From the NCBI RefSeq assembly GCF_022429645.1, contig NZ_CP092480.1:2028501-2092500 (forward strand): DNA of 64,000 nucleotides. The letters are read 5' to 3'. Shown here one piece after another: positions 44,094-52,347 of this stretch; positions within the stretch are counted from its first letter, which is position 1; each line of letters opens with the position of its first letter. The notes under the pieces were generated by a model. It had not been told where the DNA came from. It saw only the letters and a program-made list of their open reading frames with translations, and searched no databases. The stretch is from Lutibacter sp. A80. Its GTDB lineage: Bacteria > Bacteroidota > Bacteroidia > Flavobacteriales > Flavobacteriaceae. The position numbers and the translations under genes are program-made.

Positions 44094-45395
44094 TTATTTA
44101 TTTCTTTTAATTGGCTCAATTTTAGGGATAAATATCCACACACTAGCTAAAGTTAGAATAGCTAAAGCCGCTCCTATTATAAAAGCTGGTGTATAATTAC
44201 CTCCACTAGTTAACCAAGGCACTAAGTAGGTTAAACCTGCAGCAGTAAGTTTTGCCGCCATACCTGAAAATCCAGATAATGTTCCAACAGTTTTTCCTGA
44301 AAAAAGGTCACTTGGTAAGGTTTGAACATTACCAATAGCTGTTTGAAAACCAAACAAGATAACAGCCATAATAATAACGGCAGTAGCAGCTTCTCCTGGA
44401 TTTGCCATAGCAATTAATGCTGGTAGCATAATTAAACACCCAAGTGTAATTGTTAGTTTACGTGTTCTATTAGCATTCCAACCTGCTTTTAATCTATTTT
44501 GTGCTAATAGACCACCAAACCAAGCTCCAAACATAGCTCCAACGTATGGTACCCATCCATAAAGCCCAATAGATTTTACATCCATTCCATAAACTTCATT
44601 TAAATAAATAGGTATCCAAAAAACAAACAGCCACCAAATTGGATCTATAAATGCAGATGCTAATATTACACCCCAACTTTGTTTATGACCTAAAAGCTCT
44701 TTTGTATTAGGATTATACTCTTGATCAGGTGTTCCATCTCCATCAAAATCTTCATTTTTTTGACCTGTTAAAATATAATCACGTTCCTCATCTGTAATCC
44801 AAGGGTGATCTTTTGGTGGTGCTTTTACTAATATCCACCATGGTATTAACCAAAGTAAACCTGCTAAACCAATCAATATAAATATTGATTTCCAGCTAAA
44901 ATATACAGCTAAAAATGCAATTAGCGGAATAGATATAATCCCTCCAATAGCTGCTCCAGAATTAAAAATTCCTTGAGCAAGTGCCCTCTCTTTAGTAGGG
45001 AACCATTCTGCATTACCTTTGGCAGCACCTGGCCAGTTTCCTGCTTCTGAAATACCTAATATTGAACGGAATATTCCAAAACTTAATATCCCTTGAGCAA
45101 AAGCGTGTAATGCTGTAGCAATAGACCATACTCCAATAGATAATACAAAACCTAATCGTGTACCTACCCAATCGAAAATTTTACCAAAAATAGCTTGTCC
45201 AAAAGCATAAGAAAATACAAATATGATTGAAATAAGTGCATAAATTGCCTTTGTCTCATCAGGTGTATGACCTGGATATAGTTCTTTAGCTATTTCTGGC
45301 CAAAGTACACTTAATGACTGACGATCAATATAATTAATAATTGTAGCAAGTGCAATTAACGCTACAACCCACCAACGTAAACCTTTTAATTTCAT
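44094..45395 (-). CDS. MFS transporter, ACS (hexuronate) family
   Basis: This 433-residue inner-membrane protein has 12 predicted helices and ACS-family traits: RWWVVALIALATIINYIDRQSL (named by its ends, residues 6-27), GISEAGNWPGAAKGNAEWFP (about 114-133), the site typical of ExuT-type uptake. A hydrophilic central loop (about 200-235) contains DFDGDGTPDQEYNPN, an EF-hand-like calcium motif that is unusual for this family. It probably brings unsaturated uronate or DEH into the cytoplasm. The reductase gene follows after 21 bases. Confidence 0.88.
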   Translation of the reverse strand: MKLKGLRWWVVALIALATIINYIDRQSLSVLWPEIAKELYPGHTPDETKAIYALISIIFVFSYAFGQAIFGKIFDWVGTRLGFVLSIGVWSIATALHAFAQGILSFGIFRSILGISEAGNWPGAAKGNAEWFPTKERALAQGIFNSGAAIGGIISIPLIAFLAVYFSWKSIFILIGLAGLLWLIPWWILVKAPPKDHPWITDEERDYILTGQKNEDFDGDGTPDQEYNPNTKELLGHKQSWGVILASAFIDPIWWLFVFWIPIYLNEVYGMDVKSIGLYGWVPYVGAMFGAWFGGLLAQNRLKAGWNANRTRKLTITLGCLIMLPALIAMANPGEAATAVIIMAVILFGFQTAIGNVQTLPSDLFSGKTVGTLSGFSGMAAKLTAAGLTYLVPWLTSGGNYTPAFIIGAALAILTLASVWIFIPKIEPIKRNK

Positions 45396-45589
45396 TTATT
45401 ATTAAATTTAATCAGGGTTTTTATAAACATAGATTCTCTGACCAACCCTATTTTAGTCATTAAATAACACTCTTAATAAATACAAAATTTAATTTATTGA
45501 ATAACTTCCCTCTAATTTTTATGTATTTATTAACAGTACTACTGTCCTCTATGATAGTAACTTAATTTTTATAATATTTTTTAATAATT

Positions 45590-46297
45590 TTAAAACTTAA
45601 CATTGTAACAATATTCGTATAAATTTTTAAAATGTAATTTCATTTTCTGTTTAACCTCTGTTGGATTTTTATCCTTTATAGCGTTATAAATTGCTGTATG
45701 TTCTTCAATACCTATAAGTGAAGATTTTTTATCACATACATGATGCTTCTCAAAATTTATTATAATCTCAGGTGTTATCATTAACATTAACGTATTTAAA
45801 GTACTATTACCTGCTGCTTTAGCTATTGCTAAGTGAAATAATAAATCTTCTTGAATTGCATCTTCACCATTATAAACTTTTTTAGAAAATGCTTCTAATG
45901 CCCCTTTAATTTCTTCTAAATCGGCATCAGTTCTTCTTAAGGCTGCTAATTTTGAAGTTTTTAACTCTAATAAAATTCTAGTTTCTACCAGTGATTTAAA
46001 ATCTGGTTGCTTTAATCCTAAAACTCCATCTATAATACCGTTTAAGGCAATTACACCAATATTAGCAACAAAAGTTCCACTTTGAGGTATTGATTTTAGT
46101 ACACCATAAAACTCTAACCTTTGAATTGCTTCTCTAACATTATTTCTACTGGTCTCAAACTTTTCAGACATCATACGTTCAGATGGTAATTTATCTCCTG
46201 GTTCTAGATTCTTAAAATTTATATAATCTCTTATTTTAGAAATAATTAAATTCTGAGTTTCAACGTGGTCTGCTTTTGTTAGTATTTCTAATTTCAT
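45590..46297 (-). CDS. GntR-family (FadR subfamily) regulator of the alginate PUL
   Basis: This 235-residue protein has an N-terminal winged helix-turn-helix (about 16-80, with PGDKLPSERMMSEKFETSRN followed by NVREAIQRLE) and an all-helical FCD ligand domain (about 95-225). FCD residues such as those in LLFHLAIAKAAGN and EEHTAIYNAI are placed to bind metal and an acidic ligand. Regulators of this branch (UxuR/ExuR relatives) bind TTGGTNNACCAA-like sites, which occur at both alginate susC promoters here. A KDG- or DEH-type inducer is likely. The gene lies between the lyase operon and the transporter genes, and its upstream region has a half-site TTTGGTTATAC at 46304-46314. Confidence 0.9.
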   Translation of the reverse strand: MKLEILTKADHVETQNLIISKIRDYINFKNLEPGDKLPSERMMSEKFETSRNNVREAIQRLEFYGVLKSIPQSGTFVANIGVIALNGIIDGVLGLKQPDFKSLVETRILLELKTSKLAALRRTDADLEEIKGALEAFSKKVYNGEDAIQEDLLFHLAIAKAAGNSTLNTLMLMITPEIIINFEKHHVCDKKSSLIGIEEHTAIYNAIKDKNPTEVKQKMKLHFKNLYEYCYNVKF

Positions 46298-46373
46298 TTT
46301 AAATTTGGTTATACGTTTTTAATCTATACTATAAAATCTATTTTAAGCAAAATAATATTTATTTTGTTTTGTA

Positions 46374-46404
46374 ATATGTTGACTCAATTACTGAGCCAAC
46401 ATAT
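46374..46404 (-). terminator. Terminator after the susCD-PL7 operon
   Basis: ATATGTTGGCTCA and TGAGTCAACATAT (minus-strand sense) pair over 13 bp with a G-U wobble found only in the minus-strand RNA. It separates the lyase gene from the GntR gene. No T run follows. Confidence 0.55.
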
Positions 46405-46453
46405 ATCTACAAATTAACTCAATTTTTATTATTAACTTCTCTTATTAAACATT

Positions 46454-47377
46454 TTAATGGCTTACCTCTAATTCATAATACCGTACTGTTGAAAAAGAAC
46501 CTTCATCTCTAGATTGAAAGTAATTTCCTGCTTTAAAGTAATTTTCAAAAATACCCCAGCGTTTAATATGAATATCATCATAAACTTTATATTCATTACC
46601 GTTCAATATAACTACCATTTTGCCCTCGCTTACTTGAACTTCTAAAGTAAATTTTCTAAAACCAACTTTTTGTTCAAAATTAAAACCTTCATCATCTCCC
46701 CAAGCATCTTCGTGAAGTATTTCTTCATCAGTAGCATGTATATTTTTAAGCACTTTTGATTTTACACGAATTTTTCCTTTATCCCAATATATTTTTAATA
46801 TTGGTGGAGCATTATTATCATCTTCACCTATTAAATCGCGTTGTTCATTGGTTAACCTTCCATGAATTTGCATAATAATAGTTCTATGATATTTTCCTTC
46901 AGAATCTTTTGTTGTTTTTGCCATAGCTAATTTTCCCTTTAAATTACCACCTTGAGCAAAAGTCCAGTTTTTATTATTTTCTCCAGGTACCATTTGCTCA
47001 CGTAATTCTGAACGTGTATACTTGGTGTTTCTGGTTTTAGACTCTGTAGGCATTGCATGAAAAACGATAGCACCTCTTGTAGAATCTATATACATATAAG
47101 GTTTTGCTATATCAATTTCTGCAAATTTTAAAATTTCTGGAGGTTCAATTTCATATGGTCTCCCTTTCTCATTTGTAACTGGTAAAGTAACCTTCCAATG
47201 ACTTAAATCTATCATTGGAAGTTTTACCTTATTCTTCTTCTTTTTCTTTCCTTTTTTCTTTTTTTCAGTTTTAACATCCGAATCGGAAACGCTACTTTTC
47301 TGTGCTTGACAAGCAACGTTTGCAGTTAGAAATGCTAATAATAACATACTCAATATTTCTTTTCGGAAATGTTTCAT
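46454..47377 (-). CDS. PL7 alginate lyase lipoprotein
   Basis: This 307-residue protein has a lipobox VAC (Cys23), then a highly basic linker (38-52, nearly all Lys) and one PL7 domain (about 55-307). Active-site motifs are RSELRE (122-127), QIHG (170-173) and YFKAGNYFQ (about 281-289). The Q-I-H form is usual for enzymes that accept polyM or mixed alginate, which is an inference. Its anchor contrasts with the secreted PL7 at the other end of the locus. The gene is the last of the susC-susD-SGBP-SGBP-PL7 operon, 19 bases after the SGBP gene. Confidence 0.93.
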   Translation of the reverse strand: MKHFRKEILSMLLLAFLTANVACQAQKSSVSDSDVKTEKKKKGKKKKKNKVKLPMIDLSHWKVTLPVTNEKGRPYEIEPPEILKFAEIDIAKPYMYIDSTRGAIVFHAMPTESKTRNTKYTRSELREQMVPGENNKNWTFAQGGNLKGKLAMAKTTKDSEGKYHRTIIMQIHGRLTNEQRDLIGEDDNNAPPILKIYWDKGKIRVKSKVLKNIHATDEEILHEDAWGDDEGFNFEQKVGFRKFTLEVQVSEGKMVVILNGNEYKVYDDIHIKRWGIFENYFKAGNYFQSRDEGSFSTVRYYELEVSH

Positions 47378-47396
47378 TTTTCTTAATTATATAAAT

Positions 47397-49535
47397 TTAA
47401 AATCCTGGAGTAATAATATCTATATTATCAATAAATACTTCATTACTACCATCAATAGCATTTAATGCTCTCACATAAATTACAACAATATTTGACGATG
47501 CTGTGAATGTAAATGTAGTTGTAGTAAATGTGTTTTCAGATGCAGAACCTTTACTTGAATTGAAATCATTTGTAATATTATAATACGCATCTACAGATGG
47601 ATCATCTCCTGCATTAGCATCTAAACCAACCTCTGTAGTAATTTCATTATTTAAAATAAATACTTCTGTATTAATTCCTTCTGCTTCAGAACGTGTATCA
47701 ATAGTAAACGTATATTCAACTCCTGGCTCTACAGCTACAACTTGGTATAAACGACGACTACTATTAGAAAGCTTCACAGCTCTTGTTTTAACACCGTTAA
47801 CATATGTACCATCACTTGATGATCCTGGTTGTTCATTAGTACCGTAAGTAGCATCGATATAAGCATTTAATTCTGAATTATACCAAATAGCTCTATAAGG
47901 GCTATCAATTGTTGCTCCTGAATTATCTTCTATTGTACTATTAGGAGTCATATCCCAAGCATCAGCATTATCACCAGTATTCTTAGTCCAATCATCAGCT
48001 GTACCATTTTGAGTTTCAGCTGCAAAAGTTGCTTCAACTCCAGCACTAGCTTCTGGTGTAATAATGTCAATATTATCGATAAATACTTCATTACTACTAT
48101 CAACAGCTTTTAATGCTCTTACATAAATTACAGCAATATTTGCAGTTGCTTTGAATCTAAATGTAGTTGTAGTAAATGTGTTCTCAGTTGCTGACCCTTT
48201 ACTTGAATTGAAATCATTTGTAATATTATAATAAGCATCTACAGATGGATCATTTTCAGGATTCATATCTAAACCTACTTCAGTAGTAATTTCATTATTT
48301 AAAATAAATACTTCTGTATTAATTCCTTCTGCTTCAGAACGTGTATCAATAGTAAACGTATATTCAACTCCTGGCTCTACAGCTACAACTTGATATAAAC
48401 GACGACTACTATTAGAAAGCTTCACAGCTCTTGTTTTAACACCGTCAACATATGTACCATCACTTGATGATCCTGGTTGTTCATTAGTACCGTAAGTAGC
48501 ATCGATATAATCGTTTAATTCTGAGTTATACCAAATTGCTCTATAAGGACTAGGAATCACTGCACCTGTATTGTCTTCAATAGTACTATTAGGAGTCATA
48601 TCCCAAGCATCAGCATTATCACCAGTATTCTTAGTCCAATCATCAGCTGTACCATTTTGAACAGTTGCCATAAATGTTGGGTCTATTCCTCCAATTGGAA
48701 CAAATTGTGAAATACTCTTAGATACACCTGCATCATTGGTTGTAGTTAAAATTACTTCATAAGTACCTTCACCAGCATAAATATGTGTTGGATTAGGCTC
48801 TTCTGACGTATTTCCATCACCAAAGTCCCAACTATATGAAACTGCTAAAATAGAAGCATCTGTAAATTCAGCTGTAAAACCTCTAGTTATAAATGTAAAA
48901 TCTGGAACTGTAGATAGTACTAAACCTTCTATATTTTTTGTTACAGAAAATTCAGCTCCCAAATAATTAGTTGCAGTTAATGTTGCATTAAAAGTCTCTG
49001 CTGTTTTATAGGCATGTATTGGATTAAAATCTGCATCTTCTTCTGTATCTTCAAGATCCCACTCCACTGTGTCTCCATCTCCAAAATCCCAAACTAAACT
49101 TACTGCACCAGTAGTTAAATTTTCGAAAGTAACTTCTGAATCTATAGAAGTAGTATTAAAATCAACAAAAATAGGTGCTACATCTGAAGAGTCTACCGCA
49201 ACTAAATTATCTGAACTTGTAGTAGTTAATTTAACGGTATACAATCCACCTTTTGCATAGGTATAATCTGGGTTTGCATCTGTAGATGAATTACCATCTC
49301 CAAAATCCCATAAATAAGAAGCTGCATCTGTTGAATAACTTCTAAATACCATTGACAAATTATTATCAGGATTAGTACTTGTTGTAAATAAAGTATTAGG
49401 CTGAATATTGTTTACATTTCCAGTTGGTGGTACAAATTCTTCGTAACCACTATCATAACATGATATTAGACCTAAAAACATTAACAAAAGCACTAAAATA
49501 CTTTTATTGAATTTTTTAATTATTTTATAAATCAT
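47397..49535 (-). CDS. Surface alginate-binding lipoprotein with three PKD domains and a duplicated C-terminal module
   Basis: This 712-residue lipoprotein (ISC, Cys26) has three PKD domains (about 45-112, 115-200 and 210-282), each with WDFGDG. Two nearly identical modules of 216 residues follow (about 286-501 and 502-712), each beginning QNGTADDWTKNTGDNADAWD and ending FIDNIDIITP. The modules look like jelly-roll carbohydrate-binding domains. No catalytic motif is visible. Its place between SusD/SGBP and PL7 indicates an outer-surface alginate-binding protein. The DNA of the modules is also almost identical over long stretches. Confidence 0.8.
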   Translation of the reverse strand: MIYKIIKKFNKSILVLLLMFLGLISCYDSGYEEFVPPTGNVNNIQPNTLFTTSTNPDNNLSMVFRSYSTDAASYLWDFGDGNSSTDANPDYTYAKGGLYTVKLTTTSSDNLVAVDSSDVAPIFVDFNTTSIDSEVTFENLTTGAVSLVWDFGDGDTVEWDLEDTEEDADFNPIHAYKTAETFNATLTATNYLGAEFSVTKNIEGLVLSTVPDFTFITRGFTAEFTDASILAVSYSWDFGDGNTSEEPNPTHIYAGEGTYEVILTTTNDAGVSKSISQFVPIGGIDPTFMATVQNGTADDWTKNTGDNADAWDMTPNSTIEDNTGAVIPSPYRAIWYNSELNDYIDATYGTNEQPGSSSDGTYVDGVKTRAVKLSNSSRRLYQVVAVEPGVEYTFTIDTRSEAEGINTEVFILNNEITTEVGLDMNPENDPSVDAYYNITNDFNSSKGSATENTFTTTTFRFKATANIAVIYVRALKAVDSSNEVFIDNIDIITPEASAGVEATFAAETQNGTADDWTKNTGDNADAWDMTPNSTIEDNSGATIDSPYRAIWYNSELNAYIDATYGTNEQPGSSSDGTYVNGVKTRAVKLSNSSRRLYQVVAVEPGVEYTFTIDTRSEAEGINTEVFILNNEITTEVGLDANAGDDPSVDAYYNITNDFNSSKGSASENTFTTTTFTFTASSNIVVIYVRALNAIDGSNEVFIDNIDIITPGF
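47411..48680 (-). repeat. Tandem direct repeat, period 648 bp, inside the binding-protein gene
   Basis: The segment from about 47411 matches that from about 48059 with only scattered changes, for example almost base for base at 47690-47870 against 48338-48518. The period is a multiple of three, so the frame is kept. It encodes the two C-terminal modules. Confidence 0.85.
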
Positions 49536-49557
49536 AATATTAAATTTTAGAGCTTTA

Positions 49558-50733
49558 TTATTGTTTTACTGTTATATCAAATGCATCTAATCTACACTCT
49601 GTACCTGAGTTAGTAAGTAAAATAATTACTGTCTCATATTCACCTGCCTCAAAGGTAATTGCATGTTTTTTAAATACATCGTCAACTCTTCCTACAGAAC
49701 TATCTGTTCTAGAAGCTATTATATTTGCTTCTAATTTTGCCTCTTCTAAGGTTGTTGCATTTGGACTAATTATAGATACGGTAACTTCACCTAAATTATT
49801 AGTATCTAATTCACTAAAGTAAGTTAACACATAAGTAGCACCAGGTGTTACTTCTATCTCTTGGTATCCAACTCTAGTTCCATCTGAAGGGAATTTAGCC
49901 GCTTGGTAACCATCTGGTAAAACACCTAACTCAGATTTTGTATTAATTTGAAAAACTGATCCCCATTTAGAACTACTAGGAGCTCTCCAAGAATCTCTTC
50001 CATCACCAGTACCATCAAATAAAGTACCATCATCAAATCCAGGTTCTCCTATTTCAGGAATTGGAATTGTTGGTACAACTTGATTTACCGTAACTGTTTT
50101 TTCTATATAATCTGATTTACCAAGGTTATCGGTTACAGTTAAGCCCACAGTATATTCACCTGGACCTGGAAAAGAAACTATTAATTCTTTATCTTGTAAA
50201 GTTGCCGCAGGCAATGTAGCTATTTGATTTTCTAAATTAGAAACGTTTTGTAAAGTTTCGTCGGTTAGATTTGCTTTAGCTGTTTCTAATTGCGCTTCTA
50301 AATCTGCTATTTGCGCTTCTATTACTGCTGCTTTCGCTGGATCTACAGTACAAGGTAATTTAAATTCTAATTTTGAAATTGCATCTTCTAATCCAACAAC
50401 AGATGCCAACTCACCTTCTATTGATTTTTCTAGAATAGGCAAGTCTTTATTAATTAAGCTAACACCTTCTGAAGGTGAAATCTTCCATTCATAATATATA
50501 CCATTTACGGCTAAGTTTGAACCAGCTTGAAAGTTAAATTCATAATTAGCTTCTAACTCCACATCGCTACAATCAAATTCTGAAGTAGTAATATCGGTTA
50601 CATTATAAAATGGCGTAGGTCCTGTTATATCAACTAAATCACCTACATCAGCCAAGTCATCATTGACACAAGAAGTTAAAGATACAAATGTAGCTAAAAC
50701 TATATATTTTATTTTAAACAAATATTTATTCAT
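49558..50733 (-). CDS. Surface glycan-binding lipoprotein with coiled-coil insert
   Basis: This 391-residue lipoprotein (TSC, Cys22) follows SusD by 12 bases, the normal SGBP place. A PKD-like domain (about 60-218, ending in GEYTVGLTVTDNLGKSDYIE) is interrupted by a Glu/Ala/Leu-rich helical insert (about 98-182) with heptad-like AQIADLEAQLETAKANL. The C-terminal part (about 235-391) is a jelly-roll domain with similarities in layout to the modules of the next protein, including SRDSWRAP-type and YLTYFSELDT-like stretches near 250-305. No enzyme motif is seen. Alginate binding is inferred from position. Confidence 0.75.
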   Translation of the reverse strand: MNKYLFKIKYIVLATFVSLTSCVNDDLADVGDLVDITGPTPFYNVTDITTSEFDCSDVELEANYEFNFQAGSNLAVNGIYYEWKISPSEGVSLINKDLPILEKSIEGELASVVGLEDAISKLEFKLPCTVDPAKAAVIEAQIADLEAQLETAKANLTDETLQNVSNLENQIATLPAATLQDKELIVSFPGPGEYTVGLTVTDNLGKSDYIEKTVTVNQVVPTIPIPEIGEPGFDDGTLFDGTGDGRDSWRAPSSSKWGSVFQINTKSELGVLPDGYQAAKFPSDGTRVGYQEIEVTPGATYVLTYFSELDTNNLGEVTVSIISPNATTLEEAKLEANIIASRTDSSVGRVDDVFKKHAITFEAGEYETVIILLTNSGTECRLDAFDITVKQ

Positions 50734-50745
50734 AATTATCTGATT

Positions 50746-52341
50746 TTAGTATCCGCTATTTTGATTATAAAAATTAGGTAAATTGTCTATTTCTCTTTGA
50801 GGGAAAGGAAGGTATTTTTTCCCTGAAGTATAAAATAAACTATTTTCATTAGAGAATTCTGTCAATACATTATCTGCTTGACCAAATCTTATTAAATCAT
50901 ACAAACGTTGATTTTCATATACAAACTCAACTCTTCTTTCATCTAACAATGCTTGTTTAGTTAAATTTGCTACCTCTTCAAGTCCTGCTCTTGCTCTCAC
51001 TTTATTAAAAGCTTCAACAGCTCTTGGGTCTGTAGTACTATCATTATTTCCTAAAATAGATTCAGCATATAATAACAATACATCAGCATATCTTAAAACA
51101 ATCCAATCGTTGTCACCAATTTCACCATCTGTTGGAAATTTAGCATTAAACGTATCATTTGTTTCAAGTGTTGGGTTATAAGACAATGCATCAATACTAG
51201 CATAAAATCTTACAGGTTGTAATTCAGGGTTCATAACCTCTAAAAAGTCAAGCGATGCAATATTTACACCGTTAGAAGGCCCTTGCAAAGTCATAGCAAA
51301 ACTGTGTGACTCTGAATCTGTTTCTACTTGATCATCTAAACCACTATCACTAGTTACATAATTATCGCTACTAACTAAATCATAAGCTATTGAAAAAATT
51401 ACTTCATTGTTAATTTCATATGCAGAATTGTTTGACCAAGAACCATCAAGTACTCCATCTGAGTATCCTCCTGAAATTGAATTACCAAATACGTGACCAT
51501 AGTCTATAACTAAATTAGCATAATACTCTTGATCTGTTAAAAGGTTAACAGAACTATCTGTAGGATCTGCATTAAACTCAAACTGCGCTGCATTACTTCT
51601 TTCTGTAAATAGTAAGTTATAATTGTAAGCTCCACTATTTTCAACAACAGAAGCTAACAACAATTCTGCTTCAGAATAATTTGGATTTGGTTGACTTAAA
51701 TAAGCTTTAGCTGCTAAACTTATGGCAGCACCTTTAGATGGTCTGTATCTATTTTGTTCTACACCATCTAAATATGCAATTGATGTTTTAAAATCATCTA
51801 TAATTCTTTCATAAACTTCAGTTTCTGGCAACTGAGGAAAATCTCTAGCCTCTTCTGTATTTATATCTAAAACTTTATCTACATAAGGAACATTTTGATA
51901 TGCTCTTACTAAATTAAAATGACATAAAGCTCTCATAAAATAAGCTTCACCAACAGCATATTGTTGACTTTCTGGAGCTAAAAAACGATTGTCTATAATT
52001 GTATTTGCATGTTTAATAGTAGACATATTATTAGAATAATACGTTGCTACATCTCCATTATTTGGATCTACATTATATGCATTAATTGCTGGATAATTTC
52101 CATTTTCTGTATTAGCTCTTACATTATCTGATCTTAATTCTATAAGTAAAAACTCGTTAGCTGGAACTTTTTGATAAGCATCTAAAACTCCATTAGATAA
52201 TAATTTAAATCCATCATCTGTTTGTAGTAACTCTTCTATAGAAAGTGCTGTAGGGTTACTTAGGTCTAGTTCTTCTTCACAACTTACAAGTAAAGCCATA
52301 AGAGAAAAACAAACTATTATATTTTTATATATATTTCTCAT
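50746..52341 (-). CDS. SusD/RagB-family lipoprotein, alginate pair 1
   Basis: This 531-residue lipoprotein (LVSC, Cys21) has the SusD pattern: AVGEAYFMRALCHFNLVRAY (about 126-145) in the TPR part and ERRVEFVYENQRLYDLIRFG (about 475-494) with FYNQNSGY at the end. It binds alginate oligosaccharides over the partner SusC, whose gene ends 6 bases upstream. The pair is first in an operon with two SGBPs and PL7. It differs clearly in sequence from the second SusD in this locus. Confidence 0.95.
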   Translation of the reverse strand: MRNIYKNIIVCFSLMALLVSCEEELDLSNPTALSIEELLQTDDGFKLLSNGVLDAYQKVPANEFLLIELRSDNVRANTENGNYPAINAYNVDPNNGDVATYYSNNMSTIKHANTIIDNRFLAPESQQYAVGEAYFMRALCHFNLVRAYQNVPYVDKVLDINTEEARDFPQLPETEVYERIIDDFKTSIAYLDGVEQNRYRPSKGAAISLAAKAYLSQPNPNYSEAELLLASVVENSGAYNYNLLFTERSNAAQFEFNADPTDSSVNLLTDQEYYANLVIDYGHVFGNSISGGYSDGVLDGSWSNNSAYEINNEVIFSIAYDLVSSDNYVTSDSGLDDQVETDSESHSFAMTLQGPSNGVNIASLDFLEVMNPELQPVRFYASIDALSYNPTLETNDTFNAKFPTDGEIGDNDWIVLRYADVLLLYAESILGNNDSTTDPRAVEAFNKVRARAGLEEVANLTKQALLDERRVEFVYENQRLYDLIRFGQADNVLTEFSNENSLFYTSGKKYLPFPQREIDNLPNFYNQNSGY

Positions 52342-52347
52342 AATTAA

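Noticed and set aside
45533-45545. ACAGTACTACTGT palindrome before the MFS gene
   Set aside because: It is only 13 bases, has no second copy and no clear promoter box next to it.
47411-48680. CRISPR-like or satellite repeat
   Set aside because: The 648-bp period is in frame and codes for two protein modules.
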